Below are positions 35,710 through 49,465 of a stretch of DNA of 64,000 nt, one piece after another (position 1 is the stretch's first letter; the number at the start of each line of letters is the position of its first letter). The stretch is taken from contig SRSI01000009.1 of assembly GCA_005656395.1 (NCBI GenBank), positions 1,240,001 through 1,304,000 on the forward strand. The letters run 5' to 3'. The position numbers and the translations under genes are program-made. This DNA is from Strongyloides papillosus. Lineage: Eukaryota > Nematoda > Chromadorea > Rhabditida > Strongyloididae. The notes under the pieces are model-generated. The model was not told the DNA's origin. It ran no database searches and was given only the letters and a program-made list of their open reading frames with translations.

Positions 35710-38700
35710 ATGGCGACGTGTATTGAAATTACCATCCCAGATAAAGATGAATGCTTTGGTAAAGATGATAAAATTGTTTCATCAACTTCATTGTTTGAAG
35801 TTGGTAGACTTGCCACATTAGATTGTAAGTTTAAGATTATTTACTATTAGTTTTAACATTTCTAGGCAAAGATTTAACAAAAGGGGCTTCAGACGGATCA
35901 ATCGTATGGAGCAATTATTCTGACAATCTTGTTGTCGCAATTGGAAATAATGTTACAAATCTAAAAATTGGTGACAGTGTTAAAAAAATTTTTAACAACG
36001 TAATTCCTGGTATGTTTTCCCAGTAATATCCCTGCAATGTAATCATTTTTCAGGCGAATACTATCTTAAAGCAATCTGTAGTCTACCATCGTCGCATATC
36101 GTCGTTGGTCTGACATTTGAAAATGGGATCATCTTCTTCGATGGTGTGAAGGGGATAATTGCTAAACTGTCGTTAAAAGTTCCTGAATTTCTTCAACCAG
36201 TCATCCACTGTCACCGTTGGGAAAATTACACTTACATTATCGTAAGTGGCAAAGGACCGCAAAAGACTGTATGGATAACTCTCTCAGACCCTATCTCTTC
36301 CTACAAAAAATCTGGTGACTTAGTAGAAACAATAAACAATCTATCAGCGTCAGGAGTGGCTGAATTCTCACTAGATGGATTTGTCATCGCCTTTAAACCT
36401 GAAAGTAATGTACTATATGCTTTCTCAAGGGAGCCTGGGAGTTCTAACCACTACTACAATCTGACTACTGAGGGGATCTTCATTCATAGAAGGACCTATT
36501 CAGTCAGAGGATATAAATCAGTAACGATGACTCCATCGTTTGCATTCGCCTTGTCTTCGGATGGATGCCTGGATATTTTAGACACGAAGACGCTTTTCGT
36601 GTGTAAGGAACTCTTACTTAAATCTAAGAACTCCGTAGAGCCTGAAACTCTACACAGCATGCAAATCACGACTACTTCTAAAACCTGTTCCTTGGAGGGA
36701 TTGTACATGCTACTCTCTTTGTCTATTGGTGGGAAGCACCAACTTCAAATAAGATTAGTCCAGACAAACGACATCGTTTGCTTTGTTGACTGTAATGAGA
36801 ACTCCGAATTTCTCCGTTATGACTCTACTTTAAGTGTCATGTCTTTTGTCGAGATTTATGATAGACAATTGGCTCTGAAAGTCATTACTGAGGCAACTCC
36901 TGATTTGAAGGTTGAAAAGTTGATATATATGAAGAAGTTTGATGAAGCTTTGGAACTGGCCAAGAAGTTTTCTGTCTCATTTGACCCTATATACAAAGCT
37001 AAGGCTTCTGATTTACTGGATAAAATGAGAAACTGTGGTAGTAATGATATAGATGATGTCGCTACTTTGTATAGTATTCTTAAGAAAATAAAGGACCAAG
37101 ATGCATTTTGTGATCTATGTTTGGAAGGGATTCTATCTTCGAATATGTTTAGTGTTGTTAAGAAACTTCTTGATATGGCATTGGACACTAGGACTAAGAA
37201 CAGCTACATAGTGGAGCAATTAAATTCCATATCTGCAAGTTTTACAACAGTTAGGATGATATTTACTCAAGAAGAGTTTTCTGAGAAGTGGCTCTCTGTA
37301 GTTACACAACGTACTACCATGTACACTTTGATGGCGGATGCTTGTGAAGCTGGTAACTTTAAGACAGCTTCAATTATATGGAATCATCACATCTTAAAAC
37401 CAGAGTTCAACAGTCAGGTTACAAGAGAGTCTGCTGGTAAGATGTTGAAGGTGTTTGCATTCTATGCCTTGGATAGGAATTTCCGTAGTGATCTTATGAA
37501 GTTCATGGAGAAAGATTTTATGCCTTATGTTCTAATGTTGTATGGTAGCCGAATTGGATGTGCATATGCTGAAACACTAGTTGAAGTTATTGATGGTTTG
37601 GAGTATGAAGAAGGTGAAGACTATTGTTCTATTGCCTACTATATGTCATTGTCTTTGGATAGAATATCAAAATGTCTCAAAGAAAAAGCTTTGACACCGA
37701 GTGAGAAATGTTTACTTATAGATATAAGGACTAGCATGGGTTTTGATTCATATACCGAAGATGATGTTCTTGGGACACTGAACATGCGTAAGGAGAATTT
37801 CTTCAGAATGGTTAACCTTAAAGAACGTTACAATCTTTCATTTAAGTATAGGCAGTTTATCGGATTGTCTAATGAGGATATTGGCGTTCATATTGTTGAA
37901 AAGATGCTTCTCATAGAGGATGAAATGGAGACGATTTATTCGGGAGTTTTGAAACCTTACTGTCAGGAATATATGTTGGATCGTAAATCTCTTATATGCG
38001 ATTTTGTTGGTAAATGGTCGGCGCAACAGACTTTTATTACTGGTGATGGTAGAGTTGGAATGTTAAAGAATAAAGTCAGTTCTATATGTAAACTCGTTAG
38101 CAAAATTAATGATCCTGTACTTCAAATCAGATGTCTCCAAGATTTAGCTGATGCTGTACCATATAATTGGCCTAAGGAGTTGACACAATCTGTCTATTCA
38201 ATCTTATTTGATAGTACTATTGCCAAAGATATAAAGTCCGACTTGGCTGATCGTTGCACATTCTCGGAAATTTGCCAAATAATCAAAGTATACAAGGATG
38301 TCCCCTATGATATTGAAAATATTATTAGATACAGAACTCAATTTGCCCATCTGATCCAAAGTATCTCAGTTGATGCTCGGACCGGCAATATCGAAGTTTT
38401 GGCAAAAGATATGGTGAAACTTTGTCAACTAAGACACTTGTACTGTAAATTTCCTGGTACTTTTAATGTCTCCTACAGTTACATATATGAACAACTTTGG
38501 ATCCCACATTTTATAAAATGGAGATCTAGTGAATTTGAAAAGAAGGAACCCATGATGTGGCTACACATTCTTCCAAATGTTGAGGCACAAGAGATTGTTG
38601 CTAGATACTCAGTTGACTATTTACTGAGAAGTTACAAAAGAGTGGAGCATGAATTTAAGGCACCGGAAGAGATATCTCGTTATTTGAAGACTTTGTCAGT

Positions 38701-41700
38701 TATCAAGTCTTTTATTCTTAACTATCTCTTCAAGGTTAAGAAGTACAAGCAGATTATTGATAAAATCTATTCAATTGAATCAATTTACTCAAGGACTAAG
38801 ATATTGAAATCTCCTAAATACTTCTTGGAATCTCCAAAAGACTCAGCTGACTTTATGAATGAACTTATTTCTACGTATGGAGTTAGTGATTGGATAAGAT
38901 TGCTTGAGATAGCAAAGATAACAAGAATGGACAGTGTTCTTGCTCTGAAACATCTACTCAATGCATGCTTGAAGAGTTCTCAAATTAACCAAGCCTCTGC
39001 AATATTGTTCACTGTATCTTTGGATAGTGATTCATTGTCAAGAGAGATGTTGTCAATGATTAAAGTTGTACTGGATGGTATCTTCTTAAAAATCCATGAA
39101 TCATCGGCCGAGAGATCATTCAATCTTTCAAGTTGTGTGAATATGCTGATGTTGGCATTGAAAGTTTTTATTGCTGAGGCGGATCCACTGGATGTGTGTA
39201 ATTTTGGAGATCTTCTTGAATTCTCGAAATACCACAAATTCCTCAATATCATCAAGGATATGGTTGACTCTACAGAGCTTTATGAACCAATGGATGATAC
39301 AACAGAAGCTATAAGTACATCAGATGTTTTTTTCAAAAAAGATATCCCATGGGAGGTACATCCTTTAGCTCATTTACTTAAACCATTTAAAGTTCAATAT
39401 AATTCCACAACGAACAGGAGATCAAAACCTTTCACTAGAAGTTGTCTTCAACTCCCAATGAATGGTGAAAATAACATCGCGGCATTATTATTTGTAGCTG
39501 GATCTATTGTAGAAAATGTTGAATCTGATGTTCTTAAGACTAGAGATTATATAGATGGATGGAAGGATATTTTCAATCAGTTATTGATGGACGGACAATT
39601 TTATGACGTTCTTAACTTAGTTGAAATCTACAATACATTAGAAATTTCAAAAGTAGAGGATATTGGTATTCGTCAATTCATTAAACATGCAACGATTGGG
39701 TTATTAGAAAAAATTCTACTCATACCAGATTGTGATTTGGAGTTTGCTGCGTCAGTCATTAACTCGGTTCCAGAATCAGATATCTCTTCTATATTACAAG
39801 AAATACGTAACTGCTTTAAGGCTAATTCTAACCCGCGTGTATATATAAATTTATGTGAACTTGTTGGTATGGTATACCATAAAATACCACAAATTGGAAT
39901 TATCGAGATGTTGACAAAAAGATATGATGAAAGTATATGGAGAAGGAAACTCTCTAAGTTTGGATTCAATTTCTCAAATAAAATGACATTGGATGGTGTC
40001 ATATATTCTCTGATCAGGTGTAACGTGCCACATGATATTGCACATGAATACTCTGTATACTACGGCATTGACCTAAATACATTCCGTCTCCAATGTGCTT
40101 TAGAATCCTGTCTATACAGTTCGGAGTTGCTTGAGATGAATGAAACTGCTAAACACGCTGAACAATTAAAATGTTCTTCTACATTGCTATCTATGTCTTC
40201 AATTACTAAGGAATATTTTTCACAAATTGAGGATGCAATTATGAAGATGTCACCGTATAATCATGAAGGCATATTGCTCCTTATTGATAAAGCACTGGAG
40301 CTTTTTAGAGATGATAATGAGTCAAATCCTGTCGTAGTTCAATTACATGATTGGAGATTTGTTATAAGTTTTGTTATGTCATATGGAAAACGAAGTTCTG
40401 AAATTTTGCCGATTGAGTGTACTTGGTTATCGACACTGAAGCCTATCCTCAGTACTGGATCTTCTATTTCCTTTAACTCTGTTGAATCAAATCAGTCTTT
40501 AGGAGAGTTGTCTATGATTGAATATGAGTTTATGGAGGAGAAACGTGAAGCAGCAAGGAAACGTATGCCACAATGCGCTATACAAAGAGTACCTTTCCAT
40601 CTGTTATGTTGTAAGGATGAAAAAGATGTGAAGCAATATGTCTCTCCAGTTATCTTTAATGAGATGAACATAAATAATGTTGGCAAATGGATTAATCTTA
40701 TTGTGAACACGAAATCTGTCTTACGTCTCAACCAATCTGAATGTATCTTTACGGCTATTAATAAACGTATTAGGTATGTGGATGAAAACGATATTCATGT
40801 TGGGGAAATTGACAGAGGTTGGATAACTTCTTCTATTCAGTGCGTTGATGAATCAAAAGTAGCTACAATTGTCCGATACTCATCAAAATATGCAATACAT
40901 TTAAAGAATTTAAATGTAAAGATTCCTTTCCTTCATATTCTTAAAGATATTGTCTATGCAACTGCTGATTTGTTGGAGGGTGATAAAAAGGAAGAACTTG
41001 AAAAGTATGGAAAGGAGCTTTTGCGAAGAATCGCCAAATATTCAGTAGAGAAGTTACTTTCTGATAACAGACTTCTTGATGAGGAGGCAAAAGGGTATCT
41101 TAGCGCTGGTAAAATTCTTGAACTGATTCACTACGTATATGGTAGTTTAATTGATTGGAACAACTACCAAGATAGAAGAGTAAAAATGGAAGCTTGCATG
41201 GAGATTGCTCGAATTACCGATATTAATTTAAACTCCATCCATGCAACAATTATTGATGGATTATTGGTACAAGACACATTATCGCAAGTTGGTGATCCTG
41301 ATGCTACTCTTAATACAACCACCGATATTGATATTGGAACAATTAACAAAGGAGTTGAGAATAGACTTGAGTGTAGTATTCTGGATGATGACGCAAATGT
41401 CAGTAAAATTGTTCACATCTTATGTACTAGAGATTATAGCGAAATGGTTAAAAAAATGTTTGGAATACTAAATAAGGATCCAAAAATTTTACCTGGTGGA
41501 ATAATCACACTTATAAAGATTATTCTTTGCATTTGCCGTCTATATCCACGTAAAGGGGAGAAGCCTGAATGTTTTAAAGCTAAGAAATCTCAAGTTCTTA
41601 TTGCTCTTAAGGGTGCTTATTATTATCACATGCTGACTACAATTAACGTCAATTGTAGAATGGTCGATCTTATGACTGAAAATAATATACTTGAAATTCT

Positions 41701-42118
41701 GAAGCAACTTCAAAATTCTCCTGTCCACAGTAATGAAAAAGACTTTGTAGTTGTTAATATCATAAGAGATTATGCTAAAAAGACTCCAAAGTATCCTTCT
41801 TATATGAAGACATACCTTCCACGTATGATAATGGGACGTCAATTCTCTATTGCATACTGTATTCTTAGTGATAGTACTGCTCCATTAACTTCTGATCATA
41901 TGGGATGCAACATCCTCCAATTTGTTTTAAAGACTATAGAAGGGATATTAAAACAAAACCCTAATAATATTGAGATTGTTGAAGATATGCTTCGCTTTAT
42001 GATGAAGTATTCAATACCTTTTGGATATCCAAGACCGCCACGCGAGACAGGATTATTTTCCTGTAATCAAGATATGTCAAAGATTGCTCATTACATTCTT
42101 AATCCAACTGGAAATTAA
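35710..42118 (+). CDS. rod-1: Rough deal / KNTC1 kinetochore protein (ROD-1, RZZ complex)
   Basis: Subunit of the Rod-Zw10-Zwilch complex that forms the outer-kinetochore corona and recruits dynein and Mad1. Exons are 35710-35824, 35866-36009 and 36054-42118 with 41- and 44-bp introns; product 2107 aa, close to C. elegans ROD-1. The N-terminal 350 residues read as a beta-propeller; the rest is a long alpha-solenoid. The conserved C-terminal Rod segment is seen in RVPFHLLCCKDEKDV and downstream. The upstream block IRCNVPHDIAHEYSVYYGI also fits KNTC1. Codons end in C or G noticeably more often than in neighbouring genes, most clearly in the first half (ATC, TCC, CTC, GTC). The last exon is 6 kb without an intron. 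Confidence 0.87.
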
Positions 42119-42829
42119 TATTTTTTTATTATGTATTTTAATATTTGTATTATAAAAAATGTATTATATTGTATAATTATAACTAACTTATTATAAAGGA
42201 TAAATTGAAATAAATTATGTTCTTTCTTTTGTTTTTATCATTTGTCATCTTGTTACCAATACCATTAGCTATTCAATGTTAATGATAAGATAAGTAAAGG
42301 CAAATAAGATAAGTGTGGAAACAAATGAAACAATTTATCTACATTTTGATCTAGAATAACTATAGCAAAAACTTACAAAAAAAATTCATCTCCTGTTGTT
42401 CAATATCCATATTAGTTTTTTAAAACAAAGTTAGATGTATTATCTTTGAAATTTTTCCATCTATCTTTATCACTCTTCCTATTCTCGATTTTTTGTTCTT
42501 TAAATGAACTAAAGAACTTTTAGAGATTAATTTCATTTCCATCTTTTTATATATTCACATTATTAAATAATTTTTATGTAGTTATTTCAATTAATTGCAA
42601 TTATTGTTGCAAAAGGGACTTAATTTTTTTTTGTTATTAATAATCTTTATCACCCGTCCAAAGGAAGATATTTTTTTCTTGAAAAGGAAGTAATTAAATA
42701 AAGATAAGTTATTATTTTAAATAAAGAATGTCGTACTGTTGGTTTTTGCAACTTTTTTCTATTTATATATCGTATAAATTTGAAAATAATGAAATTACCA
42801 TTTAATTTTTGTTACTTTAACTTGTAACA
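42119..42829. other. intergenic region, no gene seen
   Basis: AT-rich spacer between rod-1 and the receptor gene. No ORF, repeat or RNA gene is evident. Confidence 0.5.
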
Positions 42830-43862
42830 ATGTCTAACAGTTCAATTTTATTTGCTTTAACAGAAGAATTTTACCCTATTAACAAAAATTATTATTTTGC
42901 TGCGATCCAATATGAAGTATCTATGTCAATTGTTCTTATACCAAATTTATATTTTTTATATGCTACACTGACATGTGCAGCATTTAAAAAAAGGCAAATA
43001 TTGAAGAGGACAGTCTTAGGTTTCAACATATTAAATATATTATGTATTGTTACTAGTTTAACAATTTCATCCTATTATTTAAGTGGGTACCATAATGGAG
43101 GATTGATAAGGGTAAATATCTGTTTCTATATGCGAAGAATACAGTTAATGTTGATGACATTTCTAGTTACAACACCATTGGTTTTCACAGTTGAAAGATA
43201 CTTTACTGTGTTCTCAAGAAATAATTTTCAAAAGTATATCGCATTCACAGTTTTTATCCTTGTCAATTTTCCATCATTTATGATGTTTGCTACCATGTTT
43301 TTTCAGTCAAACATTGCATGGGTACCCGATGAGATATGTACATTAATTAAGAGTGCAACATCACCTATAGTCAATCAAATCATTGGGTTGACATATTATA
43401 TTACACTAGGGGTCCCATTAATCGTTGGGATTATCAACTTTTTCATGATTAAACGCCTGAATTCGCAAGCATCAACTTGTCCAAATTCAAAATCTAGGCA
43501 AAATGAAAACAAGACGATTTTTATCAATTTGATTATTCAAACATTGCAACCTTTTCTTGGACAATTGCCTTCAATTCTTTTCTATTTTTATCTTCAGTCA
43601 AGTAAGTTAACTCATTAATAGTTATATATTTTAACTACTTGAAGCTGGTAACAATATATATGTTGTTTGGCGGATATTGGATGGACTTACAGCCTTAAGT
43701 TTAGTTTCGAATATTTTATTCTCCATATTCTTTATAAAAGATGTCAGAAATACGATTTTCAGAAGGACAAGTATTAAAGTTGTTAACGAAGTAACAAACG
43801 TAGCACCAATAAAAAGTGATAACACATTAAAGTTTAAACATCGAAAATCGTTGGGAGTGTAA
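42830..43862 (+). CDS. seven-transmembrane serpentine receptor (nematode chemoreceptor type)
   Basis: Exons are 42830-43601 and 43645-43862 with a 43-bp intron; product 329 aa. Seven hydrophobic helices are visible at about 30-52, 61-85, 101-126, 135-158, 185-208, 232-256 and 276-300. Helix 7 and the basic cytoplasmic tail come from the second exon. Helix 3 ends in ERY (122-124), the DRY-like G-protein coupling motif, and the third loop is basic. The layout is that of nematode Sra/Srab/Srb-like receptors; I cannot fix the class. The acceptor (CTTGAAG) is weaker than usual, but the phase is right and restores helix 7. Probably expressed in sensory neurons, by family analogy only. Confidence 0.78.
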
Positions 43863-44107
43863 AACATAGAAGTCCCATAATAAAGAATATTCTTGAAAGA
43901 AAAATTAAATAGTGTAATTATTTTTAATTTCTACAACTTTATCATAACATTTATTCAAAACAAAAATCATTATTACAATAAAAATAAATAATAATTTTGA
44001 TAAAATAAAGAATATTGAATAGGATGAAAACAAACTGTTATAACGTATTTCCTCTATTCATTACATTGTGTATATTTTAAAGAATAGTCTTAAATCTTAG
44101 CATATTC

Positions 44108-45090
44108 ACCCATACTTCAATCTTCTATACTAGATTGTTTGACAACATCTTGGGTTTTGCTACAAACACTTCTGTTCACACAAGTATTCTTGGATTCATC
44201 AAAAACATCATCACCATAAAAAGTCTCAACTTCAAATAGGTTGACTTCATCACATCCAATGTAAGATGACATATGATTGTTGGCAATCATTAAATCTCTA
44301 ACACTACATGTAGGCAATCTTATAATTGATATTAAATAAATTGACTTTACTCTGCACCCATTATCACTAACACAAATTAATTTTAAATACCCTCGATTTT
44401 TCTAATATAATTACGCTCGAGATATTTTTGAGAACATTCACCAATAAGTTCGTGTGTGCTGGAGTATATCTTATGGAATTTCCTTCAGTGTTTGTTTATG
44501 GTACTGTAACAGTCGTTTCTCCATATGCTTCATGATCACATATGTATCCATCAACATAACCATATTGTATTTTGTAACAAAAAATAAACTTTTGAGACAG
44601 CTCTTGATTTACAACTTTCCATGGTCATTTTCACAATGATGAATTGTAAATTGAGACTTCTCATTACAGAGTAAATAGTTTAGAGAACATTCAAAGATAA
44701 TATCCAATTCTCTTTGTTAACATATAGTTTCATGTTATTCAATCCTTGTTGCTTGAGTAGATTTTACTATTGTATCGTTGGCAAGTATCTTACAGCATCT
44801 ATGTAATGAAAAACATTTAGATTTCCTTGAATCAAAACCGGTCCTTTCTAGACGCATCTTAATTTGGAATAAATTGTTTTCATTACACCCTGTATAAGTA
44901 TTACTACATTAAGCTTTAACCAGTACTTTTCCAGCTTCACACTTTTTAATTTTATGAGTTCTTGACTGATATATCGTTTTGTAAAACGACCCTTATAAAT
45001 TAGCCTTCCACAAGCATTCTCAGGTCCGCATTAGCAGAAGTTTTCATCGTAAAGTGTTTCATTTGAACATTCAAGAATCGATTGTTTACA
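44108..45090 (-). pseudogene. decayed Cys-rich secreted-protein gene
   Basis: The minus strand carries several consecutive stretches of protein-like, cysteine-bearing translation that switch frame and hit stops. Examples in order of transcription: ECSNETLYDENFC then a stop then CGPENACGRLIYKG (about 45085-45000); TGCNENNLFQIKMRLERTG (about 44900); FECSLNYLLCNEKSQF (about 44700-44650); YVDGYICDHEAYGE (about 44560-44520); HELIGECSQKYLERNY (about 44465-44400); and an intact last piece beginning PTCSVRDLMIANNHM and ending at 44117. The repeated ECS start suggests tandem Cys modules. No splice sites explain the breaks. The region is also less AT-rich than its flanks. I cannot name the family. Confidence 0.6.
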
Positions 45091-45689
45091 GTGCCAAATT
45101 CATTCGAAGAAAATAGGAATCACGACATACTTGAATTAGTTTTTTCGGTACTTTTTCGTTTCTGTTGGACCGTTCGCAAAAGGTCGTTTTTAGCTATTAA
45201 AACAAATTTTTTTTCGAAATAATGCCTTTTAAAAAAAAAGGATACTACAAAATATATAATTTTTTTATTTACTAGAATATTTAAAATCAATTTTAATACA
45301 TATATTTTATTATCATGCTATATTACTATTTTCCGTAACTATTTATTTCCAAAAGTAAAGATCATCAAATACAATATCACAAAATATCATTTTTGGTAAA
45401 AAAAATAAAAAAAAAGTAGCAGGACTTCTACTAAAAGTACATCTATACATTGATCTATGTAAAATAAATATTTATGAAGTTTTTATTTTGTTGTATAAAG
45501 ATAGATGCAATTTTCCAACACATTTCTGTATGTTAAAATTTCATTAGAAATATATTGGAATGATGTATTCGTTTAGGAAAAATTCATTAATTTGTCTTCT
45601 ATATTTTACTTTGAGATTTGGTAGTTTACATGAGAAATGATAATAACTTTTCAGTTTATTAATTTTAATATTGAAGTAACTGTCCTATA
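45091..45689. other. 5' flank of the RagA gene
   Basis: AT-rich sequence with several A- and T-runs; no coding signal. Confidence 0.4.
45653..45654 (+). promoter_or_regulatory. putative trans-splice acceptor AG for raga-1
   Basis: ACTTTTCAG, the canonical nematode acceptor form, lies 36 bases before the ATG, with no upstream coding exon visible. A cis-spliced 5' UTR intron is the alternative. Confidence 0.5.
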
Positions 45690-46686
45690 ATGACAAATAA
45701 AAATAAAGTATTATTAATGGGAAAAAGTGGATCTGGAAAAACTTCCATGAGATCTATCATTTTTGCCAACTATATTGCTAGAGATACAAATAGAATAGGA
45801 CCAACAGTCGATGTTGAACACGCCCATGTGAGGTATGTTAAAAACTGTATCTGTTATCATAGATAATATAATATATAGATTTCTTGGCAATCTTGTCCTT
45901 CACTTATGGGATTGTGGTGGTCAAGAAATGTTTATGGAAAAATATTTACATTCACAGGCTGAACATGTTTTTAAAGGTGCTTCTGTTTTAATTTATGTTT
46001 TTGACATAAATTCGAATGATGAAAAAGATTATTGTTATTATAAAAAGTGTATTGAGGCATTATTAAAGTATTCACCAACAGCTCATATATTTTTACTTTT
46101 ACACAAAATTGATTTGGTTGATTTTAATAGTAGAAATGTTGTTTTTGAAGATAAATTACAAACAATTTTAGAACAAACACCTATAATGAGTGCTGTAGAA
46201 AAGAATGAACTAAGAAAATTTTGTTTTATGTCATCTATATGGGATGAGACATTATATAAAGCTTGGTCAAATATTGTTCATAGATTAGTTCCTTCAATAG
46301 ATCGTATGGAGAAATTTTTAGTACAATTTGGTGAAATTATTGAAGCCAGTGAGATTTTACTCTTTGAAAAAGCAACATTTTTAGTAATTGCAAAAGCTGA
46401 AATTGAGATGCATGAAGATACACAAAGATTCGAAAAATTATCAAATATTATTAAACAATTCAAACTATCCGTATCAAGAATAGGATCGACTTTTGATTCA
46501 CTCCAAGTTCGTCAAGAAGATTTTGCACTTTTTATAAGTACATTTACAGAAAATACATATATTATGGTGGTTGTTCCAGATGGGAGCATATCTACAGCAA
46601 CAATGCTTGTTAATATTAATAGTGCAAAAAAACAATTAGAATTAGCCCTAGCTAAAGACGGAGAAACACTTGATGATAAATTTTAG
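45690..46686 (+). CDS. raga-1: Rag GTPase RagA/RagB (RAGA-1)
   Basis: Lysosomal small GTPase that signals amino-acid sufficiency to mTORC1 as a heterodimer with RagC/D. Exons are 45690-45832 and 45879-46686 with a 46-bp intron; product 316 aa (human RagA 313). The P-loop GKSGSGKTS (11-19), switch regions with [15 protein letters not shown] (G3), HKIDL (G4) and [11 protein letters not shown] are highly conserved. The C-terminal roadblock-like dimerisation region ([14 protein letters not shown]) is intact. The extreme C-terminus is shortened and acidic relative to human. Subfamily is clear: RagA/B, not RagC/D. Confidence 0.96.
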
Positions 46687-49465
46687 ATTTTGTTAAATAG
46701 CGATTTGTGTACTTATCAATTTGTTGTTTACAATATCATTTTTTTGATACTTGTTTATATGGGATAGTAATAAACAATTTTTAAAATAAACTTGTAGTAA
46801 AATTAAAACTTATGATTTTTATTTATGGTATTATTGTAAATAATAACAGTAGTCGGAAATTGTGATATTGTTTGTAATACAATTTCTTATTGTTACTAGT
46901 TTCTTTAACAAAAGATCCTTATAACATTAATGAGTATTATAACCATGGCAACTTACAAATTCGACTTCTTTTAACTATTATTTAATTATTCTATGACAGG
47001 AATTTGAAAATATATAATACTGGTAATATGAATTTATTAATATTATAGTTGATTTTATATTTAAATGTTACAGAATGATATTATGAAAAATCAATTTAGC
47101 ATAAAATTTTTATAATAATATTTGTTTTTTATTTCATATTAAAAAGTAAAATCTATTTGACAACAAAAACACGAGATACATCTGTAAATAGATTCGGCGT
47201 TTTAACATATCGAAAGATACATGTTTACATTTGTGATATTTTATTTCTCATATTTATTCGATTGTAACATAATTTCTGATTTATTGATATGACTGATTAA
47301 ATGTTTTAAATAATATTTATTGCTTTTAATTTATTTTTAACAAAAAGTTTTTTCTATTTGATCATTTTAAATATTAAAAAAAAGTTATTTTGATTACTAC
47401 TAAATTAATTGTTTAATTTTTTTTTTGTTTCATTAAAAGTTGTTATGTTTCTAGAATCTTACATACCTTTGTTAAAATTTTAATAATACTGTCGATATAT
47501 CTTAGTGCTTCATTATGAATTGTTACCAAAAACAGTCAGTTAGAATATACATTATATATTTATCGTCTATTTAAAGATGCACAGTTTAATTACAAATCAG
47601 ACTCTTATTTATATTATCTTATTTAAATTTATATTTTGATATATTATAATTGAACAGAAAAAATTATGATTAAAATTAGTTTTAAAATATATTCATATAG
47701 TATTAAGTACAATTATTTATTATTTTTTAATGACCCATATTTTAAAGTCAAATTTAATAAAACTATGTGGAAGAATAGATATTTATTGATAAAATGTCGT
47801 CTATATTTGACTTAATCGATTTCAAAATCATTACTAATGACATTTTATATACAAATAGGTGATTTTTTTTAAAAAATTTTTTACATTGTAATTGATTCAA
47901 ACAAATTATTAGTATTATATACAGTAAAGATAGATAATTTACACATATATTGTAGGACATATAGGAAACGGTAATTAAAGTTTTGATCGTTTGCCGTTAT
48001 CTTCATAAATAAAAATTTTATGTCATTCATAATTAAATTTTTTTTTACCTAAAAAAACCTATGATAAAATCCCTTGACATTTACTTAAATTAATTTATAA
48101 TATTTTTTCGTAATTAATTACTCATAAATAATTTTGTAATTAATATCTTTTGCACAAATAAAATTCTATTTGATATATTATTGTATTGAAATTTAAATGT
48201 ACTTTAATGATATATTGATTATAATGAATGAGAAAAAAATATTTTTTATATTTACAGTTACTTTTTACAAAATATAAAAATGTTTTATTAGTGGAAGACG
48301 TAATTTATACTAATAAGAAATTTTAATCTCTCTGAAAACAAATATTTAGTTTTTATTATGTAATATTTTCTTAAAATTAGATTTAGTATAATATTATGAA
48401 AAGGAACTTAATATCAATAATACCACTTCCTCTCTTGTTTTATTTAAGTATTATTTTTGCTATATTTATAAGTTTTATAGGTTAATTTTTCGAGATTTAT
48501 TTTTGTCCCTTTTTAAGTCTCCTTATAAACATACTTTAAATGATATATATTTGTTTACTTTATATATATAAAGTTAAGCAAATTGTGGAGAAAACGTTTT
48601 AATGAATGATAAAGTTGATTATATTGACATTTTTAAATTTTAATGGATTAGTGAAAATTAACCTAATATTATTTATATATAACATTCTATGTTTTAACAT
48701 TTAAATTTATTGAGATACCAATAAACATAAAGAAATGTAATATGTTTTGTATGAATTTTTGTGAAGTCAAACATTTAACATTAAAAAGTTTTTTATTTTG
48801 AATAGTAAGCAAAATATTATTAACTTAATCTTGATAATAATCATGTGTTTAAAAATAGAAATTGTTTAACTTGATTGAGAATCGTAAAAACTAGAAAATA
48901 TTTCTATGATAACCGTAATAACAGTGGTTCCAAATAATATTATTGCATTTATAGCTTTGTTTTATAAATAGCGAAAAAAACAACATGAAACCTAGTTTGT
49001 TGTAACATTTTTATATATCGTTTAAAATTTCTATCAAATATTGAGTTCTTAAAATAAATCCAACCAACTTAAAGCTAAGTCTACAGTCATAGGTAGTGAT
49101 CGTTGTTAGTATAAAAAGAATTTAGAAAAAAAATATAGTCTAAGAAAAATAATATACAATTCGTGAGAATTCTCGAGAAAACTAGGCTGTCATTGGAAAG
49201 CACTAAATAGTATGAGGTTGTGTTGACCATTTTTTAATATAAATGTTCTATTGTAATTATAATGTCAAAGAGAAAAATCAGATGGATAGTAACCGTGATC
49301 ATAGAAAAGTAGTTTAGATAAATATAACTATATTCAGTTTTGTGAGGAATACTGATTCATTTACTTATTATTTTTAAATTATATTGAAAGCAATTATTTA
49401 ACTATTTAACAAAATAGAACAAAATAATTACACCAGAATTAGGAAGTATTAGTTTAAAAAGTATC
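46687..49465. other. 2.8 kb intergenic region upstream of the EVI5-like gene
   Basis: Very AT-rich, with no recognisable coding or RNA gene. A 65-codon minus-strand frame at 47763-47960 is low complexity. It may hold additional EVI5 promoters or 5' exons that I cannot identify. Confidence 0.45.

Noticed and set aside
35710..42118. Horizontal transfer as the cause of the rod-1 codon bias
   Set aside because: The protein is a full-length nematode-sized ROD with 41- and 44-bp introns like its neighbours.
47763..47960. 65-codon minus-strand frame upstream of EVI5
   Set aside because: Hydrophobic AT-derived sequence with no recognisable feature or supporting exons.
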